64,000 bases of DNA from Maea johnstoni (lineage: Eukaryota; Annelida; Polychaeta; Spionida; Magelonidae). The notes under the pieces are model-generated. The model saw only the letters and a program-made list of their open reading frames with translations, ran no database searches and was not told where the DNA came from. The DNA lies in contig OZ012700.1 in NCBI GenBank assembly GCA_963942565.1, positions 1,191,118 to 1,255,117 on the forward strand. The letters run 5' to 3'. A program made the position numbers and the translations under genes. Of the stretch, positions 44,672 through 56,800 are shown one piece after another. Numbering within the stretch: position 1 is the stretch's first letter; each line of letters begins with the position of its first letter.

Positions 44672-45946
44672 ATGGCTTCTTCCAAAACCCAAAAAAGAAC
44701 ATTAGAAGATTATCTATCCGATGATGACAATACCTCAACAAAGAATTTCTGGCCACACTTTTTAGTGATCCAGCCCGCATCTCCAGAAAAACTACTCACC
44801 TCTTTATCTCCCTTTGCCATTGCCAAAAGCATCCAAGGCTTAGCAGGTACACCAAAACAAGTGAAACATCTCAGATCAGGCGATATCTTGATTGAGGTTG
44901 AAAAGGAATCACATTACAAAAATCTTATGAAGACGTCAATGCTAGTCAATGTTCCAGTTAAAATATCCCCCCATAGGACACTGAATACCATCAAGGGTGT
45001 CATCCGGTGCAGCGAACTGAAGTTTACTCCTGTGGAAGACATAGTTGACAATCTTAAAGAGCAAGGTGTTAGTGAGGCACAGAAAATTATAATCACAAAA
45101 GATGGAAACAAAATTACAACTGCAACCATCATCCTCACTTTCCATGGGAGTACAGTTCCTTCCCAAATCAATGTAGGCTTTTTGAAAGTTAACGTTTCCC
45201 CATTCATCCCCAACCCTCTGAGATGTTTCGGTTGCCAACAGTTTGGACATCACAAAAACACTTGCAAAAATCCCTCCAAATGCCCAAAATGCTCCATGGA
45301 TGACCATGGAGATACTCCTTGTGATCATCCCATAAAATGTGTCAACTGTTCTGGTGATCATCCCGCATACAGTAGAACCTGCTCTAAATGGATTTTAGAG
45401 AAGGAGGTTCAATCTGTTAAATGTAAACAGCAAGTGCCTTTTCCGGAAGCTAGGAAAATAGTTCAAAATAAATCCAGCACTGAAAAGAAATCCTATGCTC
45501 GGGCAGCAACGGTTGACAAACCTCAGTTCACATCCATTCAGACCCAAACCGACATCACCTGGCCAATCAATGCAACAGACTTCACACTTCTTCCTACACC
45601 TGAAAAACACATCACTCCAACTCCATCTCATGCAACAATGTCCACACAAACAGTAAATGAACCATCACAACAACCTTCAAATATCATTGAACCTACCACT
45701 GCAAAAGCAAAAATCCCTCCAAAGCCATCACAAAATAATAAATCGTATACACGCAAACCCATCACTGCCCCTCAGGGTGGCAGTCAGGAGCCTAGGAGAA
45801 ATTCCTTAGGCTCCAGACCATCCAAAGGTTCATCTGATCCTCTCTCTCAAATCCGCAGAGAGAGGTCATTTGAAACAATGGACTGTGAGGATGTACCAAA
45901 GCCACACCAACCAAAGGCGAGAGTACACCTCATACCATCAAAATGA
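44672..45946 (+). CDS. LINE ORF1, gag-like zinc-knuckle protein (middle copy)
   Basis: The ATG at 44672 (MASSKTQKRTLEDYL) is preferred over the in-frame upstream ATG at 44558 because family resemblance starts there; the product has 424 residues. The N-terminal part carries the conserved LSPFAIAKSIQGLAGTPK block. The middle holds an RRM-like region and CCHC clusters (CFGCQQFGHHKNTC, CPKCSMDDHGDTPC, CVNCSGDHPAYSRTC). The C-terminus is Ser/Pro/Lys-rich. ORF1 proteins bind LINE RNA and form the transposition particle. Its TGA overlaps the ORF2 ATG as ATGA. Confidence 0.88.
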   Translation: MASSKTQKRTLEDYLSDDDNTSTKNFWPHFLVIQPASPEKLLTSLSPFAIAKSIQGLAGTPKQVKHLRSGDILIEVEKESHYKNLMKTSMLVNVPVKISPHRTLNTIKGVIRCSELKFTPVEDIVDNLKEQGVSEAQKIIITKDGNKITTATIILTFHGSTVPSQINVGFLKVNVSPFIPNPLRCFGCQQFGHHKNTCKNPSKCPKCSMDDHGDTPCDHPIKCVNCSGDHPAYSRTCSKWILEKEVQSVKCKQQVPFPEARKIVQNKSSTEKKSYARAATVDKPQFTSIQTQTDITWPINATDFTLLPTPEKHITPTPSHATMSTQTVNEPSQQPSNIIEPTTAKAKIPPKPSQNNKSYTRKPITAPQGGSQEPRRNSLGSRPSKGSSDPLSQIRRERSFETMDCEDVPKPHQPKARVHLIPSK

Positions 45947-48900
45947 CATTTTTATTGATTTTATCCAACATATCTCTTTCCTTTCTCCTTTTTCTCACCA
46001 TGGCTAGTGGCTTTATTATTCAGTGGAACTGTCGAGGACTTGCAGCAAACCGGCAGGAACTTGAACTATTAGCTCAAAAATATAATGCTCCTGTCATTTG
46101 TCTCCAAGAGACAAACCTCAAAGATGATCAAATGACTTTAAAAGGTTATGTTGCTCACCATAAATCTGGAAGAATAGATGATATGGATAGGGCACATGGT
46201 GGTGTCTCAATATTTATCAAAAGCAATCTACCTCAGAGTGTTGTAGATGTGACCTCACCTTTGCAAGCGATTGTTGTAAAGGTGACTCTCCACACTACAA
46301 TTACCTTCTGTAATCTTTATATTCCTCCTAGCACTGCACTTCATCTCTGTGACCTTACACACTTAGAAAGCCAATTACCTAAGCCATTTATGATTGTTGG
46401 GGATTTTAATTCTCACAATTATTTGTGGGGAGGGAATAAATCTGACGCAAAGGGTAAGGTCATGGAGACATTCATGACTAGAAGTAATATCTGCCTCTTT
46501 AATGATGACACCCCGACTTATCTGCATCCAGCAACTGGTTCTCTTACATCAATAGATCTCACTATGTGCTCTCCTTCACTTTTCATGGATTTTACATGGA
46601 GGGTGGAGGAAGATCTTCATGGTAGTGACCATTTTCCTATCATCTTAAAGAGTCATTTTCATCCTCCAGACGACAGACCACCAAAGTGGCAGTTTCACAA
46701 AGCTGATTGGAATCTTTTTAAAGACCTGTGTTTGGAGGCCTTTCCTCAAGATGATTTTGATGGAGGTCTCCAGCTGAAAACATTTATTGACAAGCTTTGT
46801 GAAATTGCCAACGAAACAATCCCAAAATCAAATCCCAACCCCAAGAAGCCACAGAAGCCATGGTTCTCTTATGAGTGTAAGGAAGCTATTTTAGAACGAA
46901 AGAGATCTCTTAGAGTTTTTAAGAGATCTCCAACAAATGCAAATTTACAACTATATTGTATAAAGAGTGCTAAAGCAAGACAGGTCATTCGTGCCAACAA
47001 AAAGAAAAGTTGGCACGAATATGTGTCCAAACTAAATGCCAGAACGTCTATGAAGAAATGCTGGGACATGGTCCGTAAAATTAAGGGCAAGGGGGGTGGT
47101 CCATCCGTAAAACATATTGAAAAGAATGGCCAAAAAATAACGCAACCAAGGGATATTGCCGATACCATTGGGGAGGCAATATCATTCAATTCATCCTCTG
47201 CACATTATTCTCCTAAATTCCAACGTATCAAAAATAGACAAGAGAGACATCCCCTTATATTCCAATCTGACAATACCGAATCATATAATCAACCCTTTTC
47301 AATAGATGAGCTCAGGACTGTGCTTGGCAAAGCCCATGACACAGCTCCTGGCCCTGACCAAATACATTATCAGATTTTGAAGCATCTTCCTCAAGCTTCT
47401 CTCCAGTGCCTTTTAAAGGTTTTTAATAATATTTGGGAAACTGGAGAGTTTCCACCTACCTGGAGAGAAGCCACTATCATACCCATTGCCAAACCAGGAA
47501 AAGACTCCAAAGATCCTAATAATTACCGCCCGATAGCTTTGACCAGTTGTGTCTGTAAGACCATGGAACGAATGATAAACGATCGTCTTGTTTGGTATCT
47601 TGAATCTTCTTCACTTATCACGGAAGCCCAAAGTGGCTTCCGGAAAACAAGAAGCACAATGGATCACCTTGTGCGATTTGAAACCTTTGTGAGAGAGGGA
47701 TTTTTAAAAGGAGAACATGTGGTGTCTGTCTTTTTTGACCTAGAAAAGGCATATGACACCACTTGGAAATATAGAATTATGAAGGATTTACATGGTATTG
47801 ACCTCAGGGGACGTTTGTCCCTTTTTATTAAAAACTTTTTATCTGAAAGGAAATTTCGAGTCAGAGTAGGGACATCCCTCTCTGACTTTTATGATCAAGA
47901 AATGGGAGTTCCTCAGGGTAGCATTTTATCTGTCACCCTTTTTATTGTCAAAATCAACAGCATCACCAGCTGTATACGAAATGGTGTTGACAAGTCTCTA
48001 TTTGTGGATGACTTTGGTGTCTCATATCGATCAAAACATATGCACGCTATAGAAAGACAGCTCCAACTTCATCTAAATAGAATAGAAGATTGGGCTGACA
48101 ATAATGGTTTTAAATTCTCCCAATCAAAGACTGTTTGTGTCCATTTTTGTCGAAGGAGGGGTCTTCATCCAGATCCCTACTTGGTACTTTATGATAACCC
48201 CATTCCTGTAAAGAAGGAAACAAAGTTCCTTGGCATTTTACTCGATTCAAAATTGACATTTGTCCCTCATATCAAGGGCCTGAAGAAAAAGTGTATCAAG
48301 GCTTTGAATTTGTTGCGTGTTGTTTCCAGTACTGACTGGGGTGGGGATCGTATAGTTCTTTTACGACTATATAGGGCCCTTGTTCGTTCAAAGCTAGACT
48401 ATGGATGTTTTATCTATGGAGCAGCATGTAAATCTTATATCTCTTTGCTGGAGCCTATTCAAAATCAAGGTTTGAGGCTTTGTCTTGGAGCCTTTAGAAC
48501 CTCTCCTGCTTATAGTCTTTGTGTTGAGGCGAATGAGCTCCCTCTTCGCCTTAGAAGAGAAAAGCTTGCTCTACAATTTGCAACTAAAATAGCTGCCAAC
48601 CCAAATAACCCTGTTTACGAAACTATTTTTAACCCTCGATATATGGACCTTTTTGCTAGAAAACCAAGAGTCATTCCAACTTTTGGTATTCGTATTAAGG
48701 AATCATTGGAAGAGTTAGATTTTAATCCTGACATCATCGCAAAATTTGAATTTCCTGAAACTCCTCCATGGACATATCCAACTGCTATGGTCGACCTCAC
48801 TCTTTTGTATGCCAAGAAGGATCAAACGGATCCTTCTCAGTACATAAGTTTGCACAATGAGGTGAAGGATGTCTTTCGAGACTATGATTTCATCTACACT

Positions 48901-49695
48901 GATGGCTCTGTTGCAGATGACAAGGCTGCAGCAGCAGCAGTCATTGATAATTATTCTTCCATTGAACGTCTTCCAGATAAGTCCTCCATATTTTCTGCCG
49001 AGTTGCGTGCTCTCTATCTAGCTCTTGATAGGGTGGAGACGGCAGATGATGATGAAAGGAATTTTATTATTTTCTCTGATTCAAAGTCTGCTCTTCAAGC
49101 CATTTCGGGCCAAGACTGGACACATCCTCTTGTCCTCTACATACTGGAACGCCTCAATTGGCTAGTACAGTACCAAGAGAAAAGAATTTTATTTTACTGG
49201 ATTCCCAGTCATGTTGGCATTAGGGGTAATGAAAAGGCAGATGCTGCTGCCAAGGCTGGTCTTTCGAGAAGAGTCGCAAATATTCCAATTCCTTATGGTG
49301 ATTTTAAAAAGCACATCAATGTCCTTTTAAAATGCAAATGGCAGTCTCAGTGGGATGAGGCTGTAAACAACAAACTACATGAAATTCATCCACAGTTGGG
49401 TCTTTGGCCTGGAGGTTCTCGAATCATTAGGCGTGAGGAGAGTGTTTTAACAAGAATCCGAATTGGTCACACTCATTTGACTCACTGCTTCCTTTTAAAA
49501 GGGGAAGATCCTCCACAATGTACAGCATGTGATTGTCAATTGACTGTCAAACATATTTTATTTGAGTGTGTTGATTTTATTGAATCCAGAAATAGACATT
49601 TTAGTGTAAATAGCTTTAGGGAACTCTTTGAAAAGGTTCCTCCAGACAGCATTTTATCTTATTTACATGAGATTGGTCTGTTTTACCGCTTGTAA
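45943..49695 (+). CDS. LINE ORF2: endonuclease, reverse transcriptase, RNase H (middle copy)
   Basis: The 1,250-residue open frame has three domains. An APE-type endonuclease begins at MASGFIIQWNCRG, with LQETNL, VGDFNSHN and SDHFPI. The RT has NYRPIALTS, FFDLEKAYD, GVPQGSILS and FVDDFG (FVDD in place of the usual YADD/FADD). RNase H has YTDGS, SAELRAL, FSDSKSAL and WIPSHVGIRGNEKAD, with its D-E-D-D set complete. A CX2C...HX4C motif closes the protein. Two starts are possible: the ATG overlapping the ORF1 stop (ATGA) or the ACCATGG at 46000. The second looks more like the true start, since the first adds a hydrophobic leader. It makes and inserts LINE cDNA by target-primed reverse transcription. 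Confidence 0.93.
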   Translation: MTFLLILSNISLSFLLFLTMASGFIIQWNCRGLAANRQELELLAQKYNAPVICLQETNLKDDQMTLKGYVAHHKSGRIDDMDRAHGGVSIFIKSNLPQSVVDVTSPLQAIVVKVTLHTTITFCNLYIPPSTALHLCDLTHLESQLPKPFMIVGDFNSHNYLWGGNKSDAKGKVMETFMTRSNICLFNDDTPTYLHPATGSLTSIDLTMCSPSLFMDFTWRVEEDLHGSDHFPIILKSHFHPPDDRPPKWQFHKADWNLFKDLCLEAFPQDDFDGGLQLKTFIDKLCEIANETIPKSNPNPKKPQKPWFSYECKEAILERKRSLRVFKRSPTNANLQLYCIKSAKARQVIRANKKKSWHEYVSKLNARTSMKKCWDMVRKIKGKGGGPSVKHIEKNGQKITQPRDIADTIGEAISFNSSSAHYSPKFQRIKNRQERHPLIFQSDNTESYNQPFSIDELRTVLGKAHDTAPGPDQIHYQILKHLPQASLQCLLKVFNNIWETGEFPPTWREATIIPIAKPGKDSKDPNNYRPIALTSCVCKTMERMINDRLVWYLESSSLITEAQSGFRKTRSTMDHLVRFETFVREGFLKGEHVVSVFFDLEKAYDTTWKYRIMKDLHGIDLRGRLSLFIKNFLSERKFRVRVGTSLSDFYDQEMGVPQGSILSVTLFIVKINSITSCIRNGVDKSLFVDDFGVSYRSKHMHAIERQLQLHLNRIEDWADNNGFKFSQSKTVCVHFCRRRGLHPDPYLVLYDNPIPVKKETKFLGILLDSKLTFVPHIKGLKKKCIKALNLLRVVSSTDWGGDRIVLLRLYRALVRSKLDYGCFIYGAACKSYISLLEPIQNQGLRLCLGAFRTSPAYSLCVEANELPLRLRREKLALQFATKIAANPNNPVYETIFNPRYMDLFARKPRVIPTFGIRIKESLEELDFNPDIIAKFEFPETPPWTYPTAMVDLTLLYAKKDQTDPSQYISLHNEVKDVFRDYDFIYTDGSVADDKAAAAAVIDNYSSIERLPDKSSIFSAELRALYLALDRVETADDDERNFIIFSDSKSALQAISGQDWTHPLVLYILERLNWLVQYQEKRILFYWIPSHVGIRGNEKADAAAKAGLSRRVANIPIPYGDFKKHINVLLKCKWQSQWDEAVNNKLHEIHPQLGLWPGGSRIIRREESVLTRIRIGHTHLTHCFLLKGEDPPQCTACDCQLTVKHILFECVDFIESRNRHFSVNSFRELFEKVPPDSILSYLHEIGLFYRL

Positions 49696-49910
49696 AACTT
49701 TTTAAGATTTTATAGTTTCTTTTGAAACAACCTGTTATATGGAAATTATATTTTGAAGTTGTTCATTATTTTGTGATCATTTTTATTCATCCATTGCTTT
49801 GTTATTGTTTTCAACAATAACAAAGGACCATTGTTTTACACAATTTTTATGGCACTAAATGGCCTTTGTGCGCCGATGTGCCTTTAAGAAATCATTCATT
49901 CATTCATTCA

Positions 49911-50804
49911 TACTCTTGATAGGGTGGAGACGGCAGATGATGATGAAAGGAATTTTATTATTTTCTCTGATTCAAAGTCTGCTCTTCAAGCCATTTCGGG
50001 CCAAGACTGGACACATCCTCTTGTCCTCTACATACTGGAACGCCTCAATTGGCTAGTACAGTACCAAGAGAAAATCATTTTATTTTACTGGATTCCCAGT
50101 CATGTTGGCATTAGGGGTAATGAAAAGGCAGATGCTGCTGCCAAGGCTGGTCTTTCAAGAAGAGTCACAGATGTTCCAATTCCTTATGGTGATTTTTAAA
50201 AACACATCAATGTCCTTTTAAAACGCAAATGGCAGTCTCAGTGGGATGAGGCTGTAAACAACAAACTACATGCAATTCATCCACAGCTGGGTCTTTGGCC
50301 TGGAGGTTCTCGAATCATTAGGCGTGAGGAGAGTGTTTTAACAAGAATCCGAATTGGTCACACTCATTTGACTCACTGCTTCCTTTTAAAAGGGGAAGAT
50401 CCTCCACAATGTACAGCGTGTGATTGTCAATTGACTGTCAAGCATATTTTATTTGAGTGTGTTGATTTTATTGAATCTAGAAATAGACATTTTAGTGTAA
50501 ATAGCTTTAGGGAACTCTTTGAAAAGGTTCCCCCAGACAGCATTTTATCTTATTTACATGAGATTGGTCTGTTTTACCGATTGTAAAACCTTTTAAGAAT
50601 TTGTAGTTTCTTTTGAAACAACTTGTTATACAGAAATTATATTTTGAAGTTGGTCATTGTTTTGTGATCATTTTTATTCATTTATTGCTTTGTTATTGTT
50701 TTCAACAATAACAAAGGACCATTGTTTTACACAATTTTTATGGCACTAAATGGCCTTTGTGCGCCGATGTGCCTTTAAGAAATCATTCATTCATTCATTC
50801 ATTC
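49911..50804 (+). mobile_element. LINE copy B', 3' fragment
   Basis: Identical by eye to copy B at 42011-42904, with the same start point, internal stop and tail. It is part of the second 7,900-bp unit. Confidence 0.88.
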
Positions 50805-50933
50805 TACCTCTGCCTCCTCCACCTCCGGCTCCTCCTCTGCCTCTGCCTCCTCCTCTGCCTCCTCCACCTCCTGCTTCTCCTCTACCTCTGCCTCCTCCAC
50901 CTCCGGCTCCTCCTCTGCCTCCTCCACCTCTAG
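50805..50933. repeat. CCT/CTG-rich minisatellite, second unit
   Basis: Identical to 42905-43033. Confidence 0.85.
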
Positions 50934-51500
50934 TGTCTAGTTGGTAGTGATATTGCGCCTGCAGGGTCAAGGATGAGTCCTATCAGGTCCTCGTCGCCGT
51001 CTGGGGTGAAGAAGGCCTCAGCCATTCCTATGATTCGTGGGAGAAAGGCGTGACGGATATCTTCGGTGGATTGGCATAGTAGAAGGAAATGCTTGCGATC
51101 CTCCGGTCCCTTACGACAAAGGAGACATTCTGGGTTATTCTCTCGCTGGTTGAAGGCTGCCCGGTTGGCCTGGAGTCTGTAGGTGCCTGTCAGAAGCTTT
51201 GCGTTGATAATCGCTGCTCTTGTAGATCTGGCATCTCTGAAACCTGTTGACCACACAGGGTGGCTTTTGTGGGCGAGGTTGCTCTGAGGCTTCAGGTACC
51301 GTAAGCCGTATGATGCATTGAAAGCAGAGCCGCCCACGAGGAGATGGCGCGCTGTAATTTCAGTGGCCCTAACAAAAATCGAATGGTGATGCAAGGCATC
51401 AGTAGTTACTAGCTGGGTCGTAAAATATTTATGATGTACAGTATGATGTTGATAAGATTTGAATTGTTTATCCTTGTTGCTGTCTGTATTTTGAAATGAA
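50930..51500 (-). pseudogene. 3' end of a different LINE ORF2, second unit
   Basis: Identical to 43030-43600, with the same CCHC-type tail. Confidence 0.6.
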
Positions 51501-52571
51501 GATTATCTTGATGAAGTGTTTATGATTAGGTGAGACAACATACAAAGTAAAAATCAATGCTGTCAAAGCCATCAAAGTACACTGAGCTCCTCCCCCATAC
51601 CTAATGTTTCCTTGATGCCAAGAGACAGCTGAATGAATTTATTTGTAATTAAATGTTTCAATAAAAAAAGACCTTGCACACATAGAAAATGCAGCCATAT
51701 CGATGTTTCTCCTTGGTGCGGCAGCGAGACGAGACGAAAGAAAGTTCATGTGCTTGCCAAAAGGGGGATGTTGAATAATAATCACGTTGATTTAGAATTC
51801 GGCTGCCAGACACAAGTGGATTTCTCATGAAGTATGTGTTCGGATACATTGAAAATAATTTCAGTAATAATATAAATCTGAATCTTCAGTTTGGTGACAG
51901 TAAGATGACTACAATAACTATAAGAAAGCATTATCGATACTGGTGAGACCACATACTTTAGCGATCGTGAGTACATGCCTCTCCGTTGGGCTACCACCTT
52001 GTCGTGGTGGAGAGGCTTGTGTGCCTTTAGGATCCTGAGAGCTATGCTGGTTGGGATTTCTAATCCCTGGTAGGTTCAACCATACCAGATAGGTTGATGG
52101 GGAGAGGTCAGACTAAGATGTAGTCCCCGTATCTCCCGGTTGGAGGCAGCTTGTTTGCCGTGGGCTGCGGCCTGTGAAATTGGAAGACGGGATCCTGGTG
52201 GTTGAGGGGTGATAGCTCTACGGATCTATTCTCTCCAACACGCCACTTTGGCCCTTATTTCATCTAGACAGGCGGTCTGATTTGGCTCGGTCTAGATCAA
52301 TCGGCTGGTAATGCCATGCCCTAGGGAGAGGTTGACGTGGTCGTTCAACTTAGCCGTTGTTAATGACCATCTTGATCTCTTCCTAGAAGGCGATTGCTCA
52401 TGGGCCAATCATGGTTTGTACATGTCTTTTTATCTGTATAAATTGTGAGTATATCCAGTGTGTATCCCTGTTTACATGTGCGCTGATGGCACTGCCCCGC
52501 ACCTCTGTATACCCCTTGTTGGAGTCGAAGTAAGGCTGGGGACCACAGCGGACGAACAATACATCTCTCAT

Positions 52572-53846
52572 ATGGCTTCTTCCAAAACCCAAAAAAGAAC
52601 ATTAGAAGATTATCTATCCGATGATGACAATACCTCAACAAAGAATTTCTGGCCACACTTTTTAGTGATCCAGCCCGCATCTCCAGAAAAACTACTCACC
52701 TCTTTATCTCCCTTTGCCATTGCCAAAAGCATCCAAGGCTTAGCAGGTACACCAAAACAAGTGAAACATCTCAGATCAGGCGATATCTTGATTGAGGTTG
52801 AAAAGGAATCACATTACAAAAATCTTATGAAGACGTCAATGCTAGTCAATGTTCCAGTTAAAATATCCCCCCATAGGACACTGAATACCATCAAGGGTGT
52901 CATCCGGTGCAGCGAACTGAAGTTTACTCCTGTGGAAGACATAGTTGACAATCTTAAAGAGCAAGGTGTTAGTGAGGCACAGAAAATTATAATCACAAAA
53001 GATGGAAACAAAATTACAACTGCAACCATCATCCTCACTTTCCATGGGAGTACAGTTCCTTCCCAAATCAATGTAGGCTTTTTGAAAGTTAACGTTTCCC
53101 CATTCATCCCCAACCCTCTGAGATGTTTCGGTTGCCAACAGTTTGGACATCACAAAAACACTTGCAAAAATCCCTCCAAATGCCCAAAATGCTCCATGGA
53201 TGACCATGGAGATACTCCTTGTGATCATCCCATAAAATGTGTCAACTGTTCTGGTGATCATCCCGCATACAGTAGAACCTGCTCTAAATGGATTTTAGAG
53301 AAGGAGGTTCAATCTGTTAAATGTAAACAGCAAGTGCCTTTTCCGGAAGCTAGGAAAATAGTTCAAAATAAATCCAGCACTGAAAAGAAATCCTATGCTC
53401 GGGCAGCAACGGTTGACAAACCTCAGTTCACATCCATTCAGACCCAAACCGACATCACCTGGCCAATCAATGCAACAGACTTCACACTTCTTCCTACACC
53501 TGAAAAACACATCACTCCAACTCCATCTCATGCAACAATGTCCACACAAACAGTAAATGAACCATCACAACAACCTTCAAATATCATTGAACCTACCACT
53601 GCAAAAGCAAAAATCCCTCCAAAGCCATCACAAAATAATAAATCGTATACACGCAAACCCATCACTGCCCCTCAGGGTGGCAGTCAGGAGCCTAGGAGAA
53701 ATTCCTTAGGCTCCAGACCATCCAAAGGTTCATCTGATCCTCTCTCTCAAATCCGCAGAGAGAGGTCATTTGAAACAATGGACTGTGAGGATGTACCAAA
53801 GCCACACCAACCAAAGGCGAGAGTACACCTCATACCATCAAAATGA
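52572..53846 (+). CDS. LINE ORF1, gag-like zinc-knuckle protein (copy C)
   Basis: Identical in translation to the middle-copy ORF1 (same start choice at MASSKTQK, same three Cys/His clusters) and overlapping ORF2 by ATGA at 53843-53846. Confidence 0.88.
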   Translation: MASSKTQKRTLEDYLSDDDNTSTKNFWPHFLVIQPASPEKLLTSLSPFAIAKSIQGLAGTPKQVKHLRSGDILIEVEKESHYKNLMKTSMLVNVPVKISPHRTLNTIKGVIRCSELKFTPVEDIVDNLKEQGVSEAQKIIITKDGNKITTATIILTFHGSTVPSQINVGFLKVNVSPFIPNPLRCFGCQQFGHHKNTCKNPSKCPKCSMDDHGDTPCDHPIKCVNCSGDHPAYSRTCSKWILEKEVQSVKCKQQVPFPEARKIVQNKSSTEKKSYARAATVDKPQFTSIQTQTDITWPINATDFTLLPTPEKHITPTPSHATMSTQTVNEPSQQPSNIIEPTTAKAKIPPKPSQNNKSYTRKPITAPQGGSQEPRRNSLGSRPSKGSSDPLSQIRRERSFETMDCEDVPKPHQPKARVHLIPSK

Positions 53847-56800
53847 CATTTTTATTGATTTTATCCAACATATCTCTTTCCTTTCTCCTTTTTCTCACCA
53901 TGGCTAGTGGCTTTATTATTCAGTGGAACTGTCGAGGACTTGCAGCAAACCGGCAGGAACTTGAACTATTAGCTCAAAAATATAATGCTCCTGTCATTTG
54001 TCTCCAAGAGACAAACCTCAAAGATGATCAAATGACTTTAAAAGGTTATGTTGCTCACCATAAATCTGGAAGAATAGATGATATGGATAGGGCACATGGT
54101 GGTGTCTCAATATTTATCAAAAGCAATCTACCTCAGAGTGTTGTAGATGTGACCTCACCTTTGCAAGCGATTGTTGTAAAGGTGACTCTCCACACTACAA
54201 TTACCTTCTGTAATCTTTATATTCCTCCTAGCACTGCACTTCATCTCTGTGACCTTACACACTTAGAAAGCCAATTACCTAAGCCATTTATGATTGTTGG
54301 GGATTTTAATTCTCACAATTATTTGTGGGGAGGGAATAAATCTGACGCAAAGGGTAAGGTCATGGAGACATTCATGACTAGAAGTAATATCTGCCTCTTT
54401 AATGATGACACCCCGACTTATCTGCATCCAGCAACTGGTTCTCTTACATCAATAGATCTCACTATGTGCTCTCCTTCACTTTTCATGGATTTTACATGGA
54501 GGGTGGAGGAAGATCTTCATGGTAGTGACCATTTTCCTATCATCTTAAAGAGTCATTTTCATCCTCCAGACGACAGACCACCAAAGTGGCAGTTTCACAA
54601 AGCTGATTGGAATCTTTTTAAAGACCTGTGTTTGGAGGCCTTTCCTCAAGATGATTTTGATGGAGGTCTCCAGCTGAAAACATTTATTGACAAGCTTTGT
54701 GAAATTGCCAACGAAACAATCCCAAAATCAAATCCCAACCCCAAGAAGCCACAGAAGCCATGGTTCTCTTATGAGTGTAAGGAAGCTATTTTAGAACGAA
54801 AGAGATCTCTTAGAGTTTTTAAGAGATCTCCAACAAATGCAAATTTACAACTATATTGTATAAAGAGTGCTAAAGCAAGACAGGTCATTCGTGCCAACAA
54901 AAAGAAAAGTTGGCACGAATATGTGTCCAAACTAAATGCCAGAACGTCTATGAAGAAATGCTGGGACATGGTCCGTAAAATTAAGGGCAAGGGGGGTGGT
55001 CCATCCGTAAAACATATTGAAAAGAATGGCCAAAAAATAACGCAACCAAGGGATATTGCCGATACCATTGGGGAGGCAATATCATTCAATTCATCCTCTG
55101 CACATTATTCTCCTAAATTCCAACGTATCAAAAATAGACAAGAGAGACATCCCCTTATATTCCAATCTGACAATACCGAATCATATAATCAACCCTTTTC
55201 AATAGATGAGCTCAGGACTGTGCTTGGCAAAGCCCATGACACAGCTCCTGGCCCTGACCAAATACATTATCAGATTTTGAAGCATCTTCCTCAAGCTTCT
55301 CTCCAGTGCCTTTTAAAGGTTTTTAATAATATTTGGGAAACTGGAGAGTTTCCACCTACCTGGAGAGAAGCCACTATCATACCCATTGCCAAACCAGGAA
55401 AAGACTCCAAAGATCCTAATAATTACCGCCCGATAGCTTTGACCAGTTGTGTCTGTAAGACCATGGAACGAATGATAAACGATCGTCTTGTTTGGTATCT
55501 TGAATCTTCTTCACTTATCACGGAAGCCCAAAGTGGCTTCCGGAAAACAAGAAGCACAATGGATCACCTTGTGCGATTTGAAACCTTTGTGAGAGAGGGA
55601 TTTTTAAAAGGAGAACATGTGGTGTCTGTCTTTTTTGACCTAGAAAAGGCATATGACACCACTTGGAAATATAGAATTATGAAGGATTTACATGGTATTG
55701 ACCTCAGGGGACGTTTGTCCCTTTTTATTAAAAACTTTTTATCTGAAAGGAAATTTCGAGTCAGAGTAGGGACATCCCTCTCTGACTTTTATGATCAAGA
55801 AATGGGAGTTCCTCAGGGTAGCATTTTATCTGTCACCCTTTTTATTGTCAAAATCAACAGCATCACCAGCTGTATACGAAATGGTGTTGACAAGTCTCTA
55901 TTTGTGGATGACTTTGGTGTCTCATATCGATCAAAACATATGCACGCTATAGAAAGACAGCTCCAACTTCATCTAAATAGAATAGAAGATTGGGCTGACA
56001 ATAATGGTTTTAAATTCTCCCAATCAAAGACTGTTTGTGTCCATTTTTGTCGAAGGAGGGGTCTTCATCCAGATCCCTACTTGGTACTTTATGATAACCC
56101 CATTCCTGTAAAGAAGGAAACAAAGTTCCTTGGCATTTTACTCGATTCAAAATTGACATTTGTCCCTCATATCAAGGGCCTGAAGAAAAAGTGTATCAAG
56201 GCTTTGAATTTGTTGCGTGTTGTTTCCAGTACTGACTGGGGTGGGGATCGTATAGTTCTTTTACGACTATATAGGGCCCTTGTTCGTTCAAAGCTAGACT
56301 ATGGATGTTTTATCTATGGAGCAGCATGTAAATCTTATATCTCTTTGCTGGAGCCTATTCAAAATCAAGGTTTGAGGCTTTGTCTTGGAGCCTTTAGAAC
56401 CTCTCCTGCTTATAGTCTTTGTGTTGAGGCGAATGAGCTCCCTCTTCGCCTTAGAAGAGAAAAGCTTGCTCTACAATTTGCAACTAAAATAGCTGCCAAC
56501 CCAAATAACCCTGTTTACGAAACTATTTTTAACCCTCGATATGTGGACCTTTTTGCTAGAAAACCAAGAGTCATTCCAACTTTTGGTATTCGTATTAAGG
56601 AATCATTGGAAGAGTTAGATTTTAATCCTGGCATCATCGCAAAATTTGAATTTCCTGAAACTCCTCCATGGACATATCCAACTGCAATGGTCGACCTCAC
56701 TCTTTCGTATGCCAAGAAGGATCAAACGGATCCTTCTCAGTACATAAGTTTGCACAATGAGGTGAAGGATGTCTTTCGAGACTATGATTTCATCTACACT

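Larger units (their letters stand above)
44077..49910 (+). mobile_element. Full-length I-clade-like LINE (middle copy)
   Basis: About 5.83 kb: structured 5' UTR (44077-44671), ORF1, overlapping ORF2, an AT-rich 3' UTR with a GGCACTAAATGGCC box, and an (ATTC)n tail. Gag-like ORF1 with CCHC knuckles plus an ORF2 with endonuclease, RT and RNase H is the I-clade layout (I, Nimb and relatives). Both frames are open, so the copy is potentially active. It is a mosaic of copy C (5') and copy A (3'). Confidence 0.92.

Noticed and set aside
44914-45649. Cys-rich minus-strand frames inside LINE ORF1
   Set aside because: They are antisense shadows of the ORF1 zinc-knuckle region and are repeated in every LINE copy.
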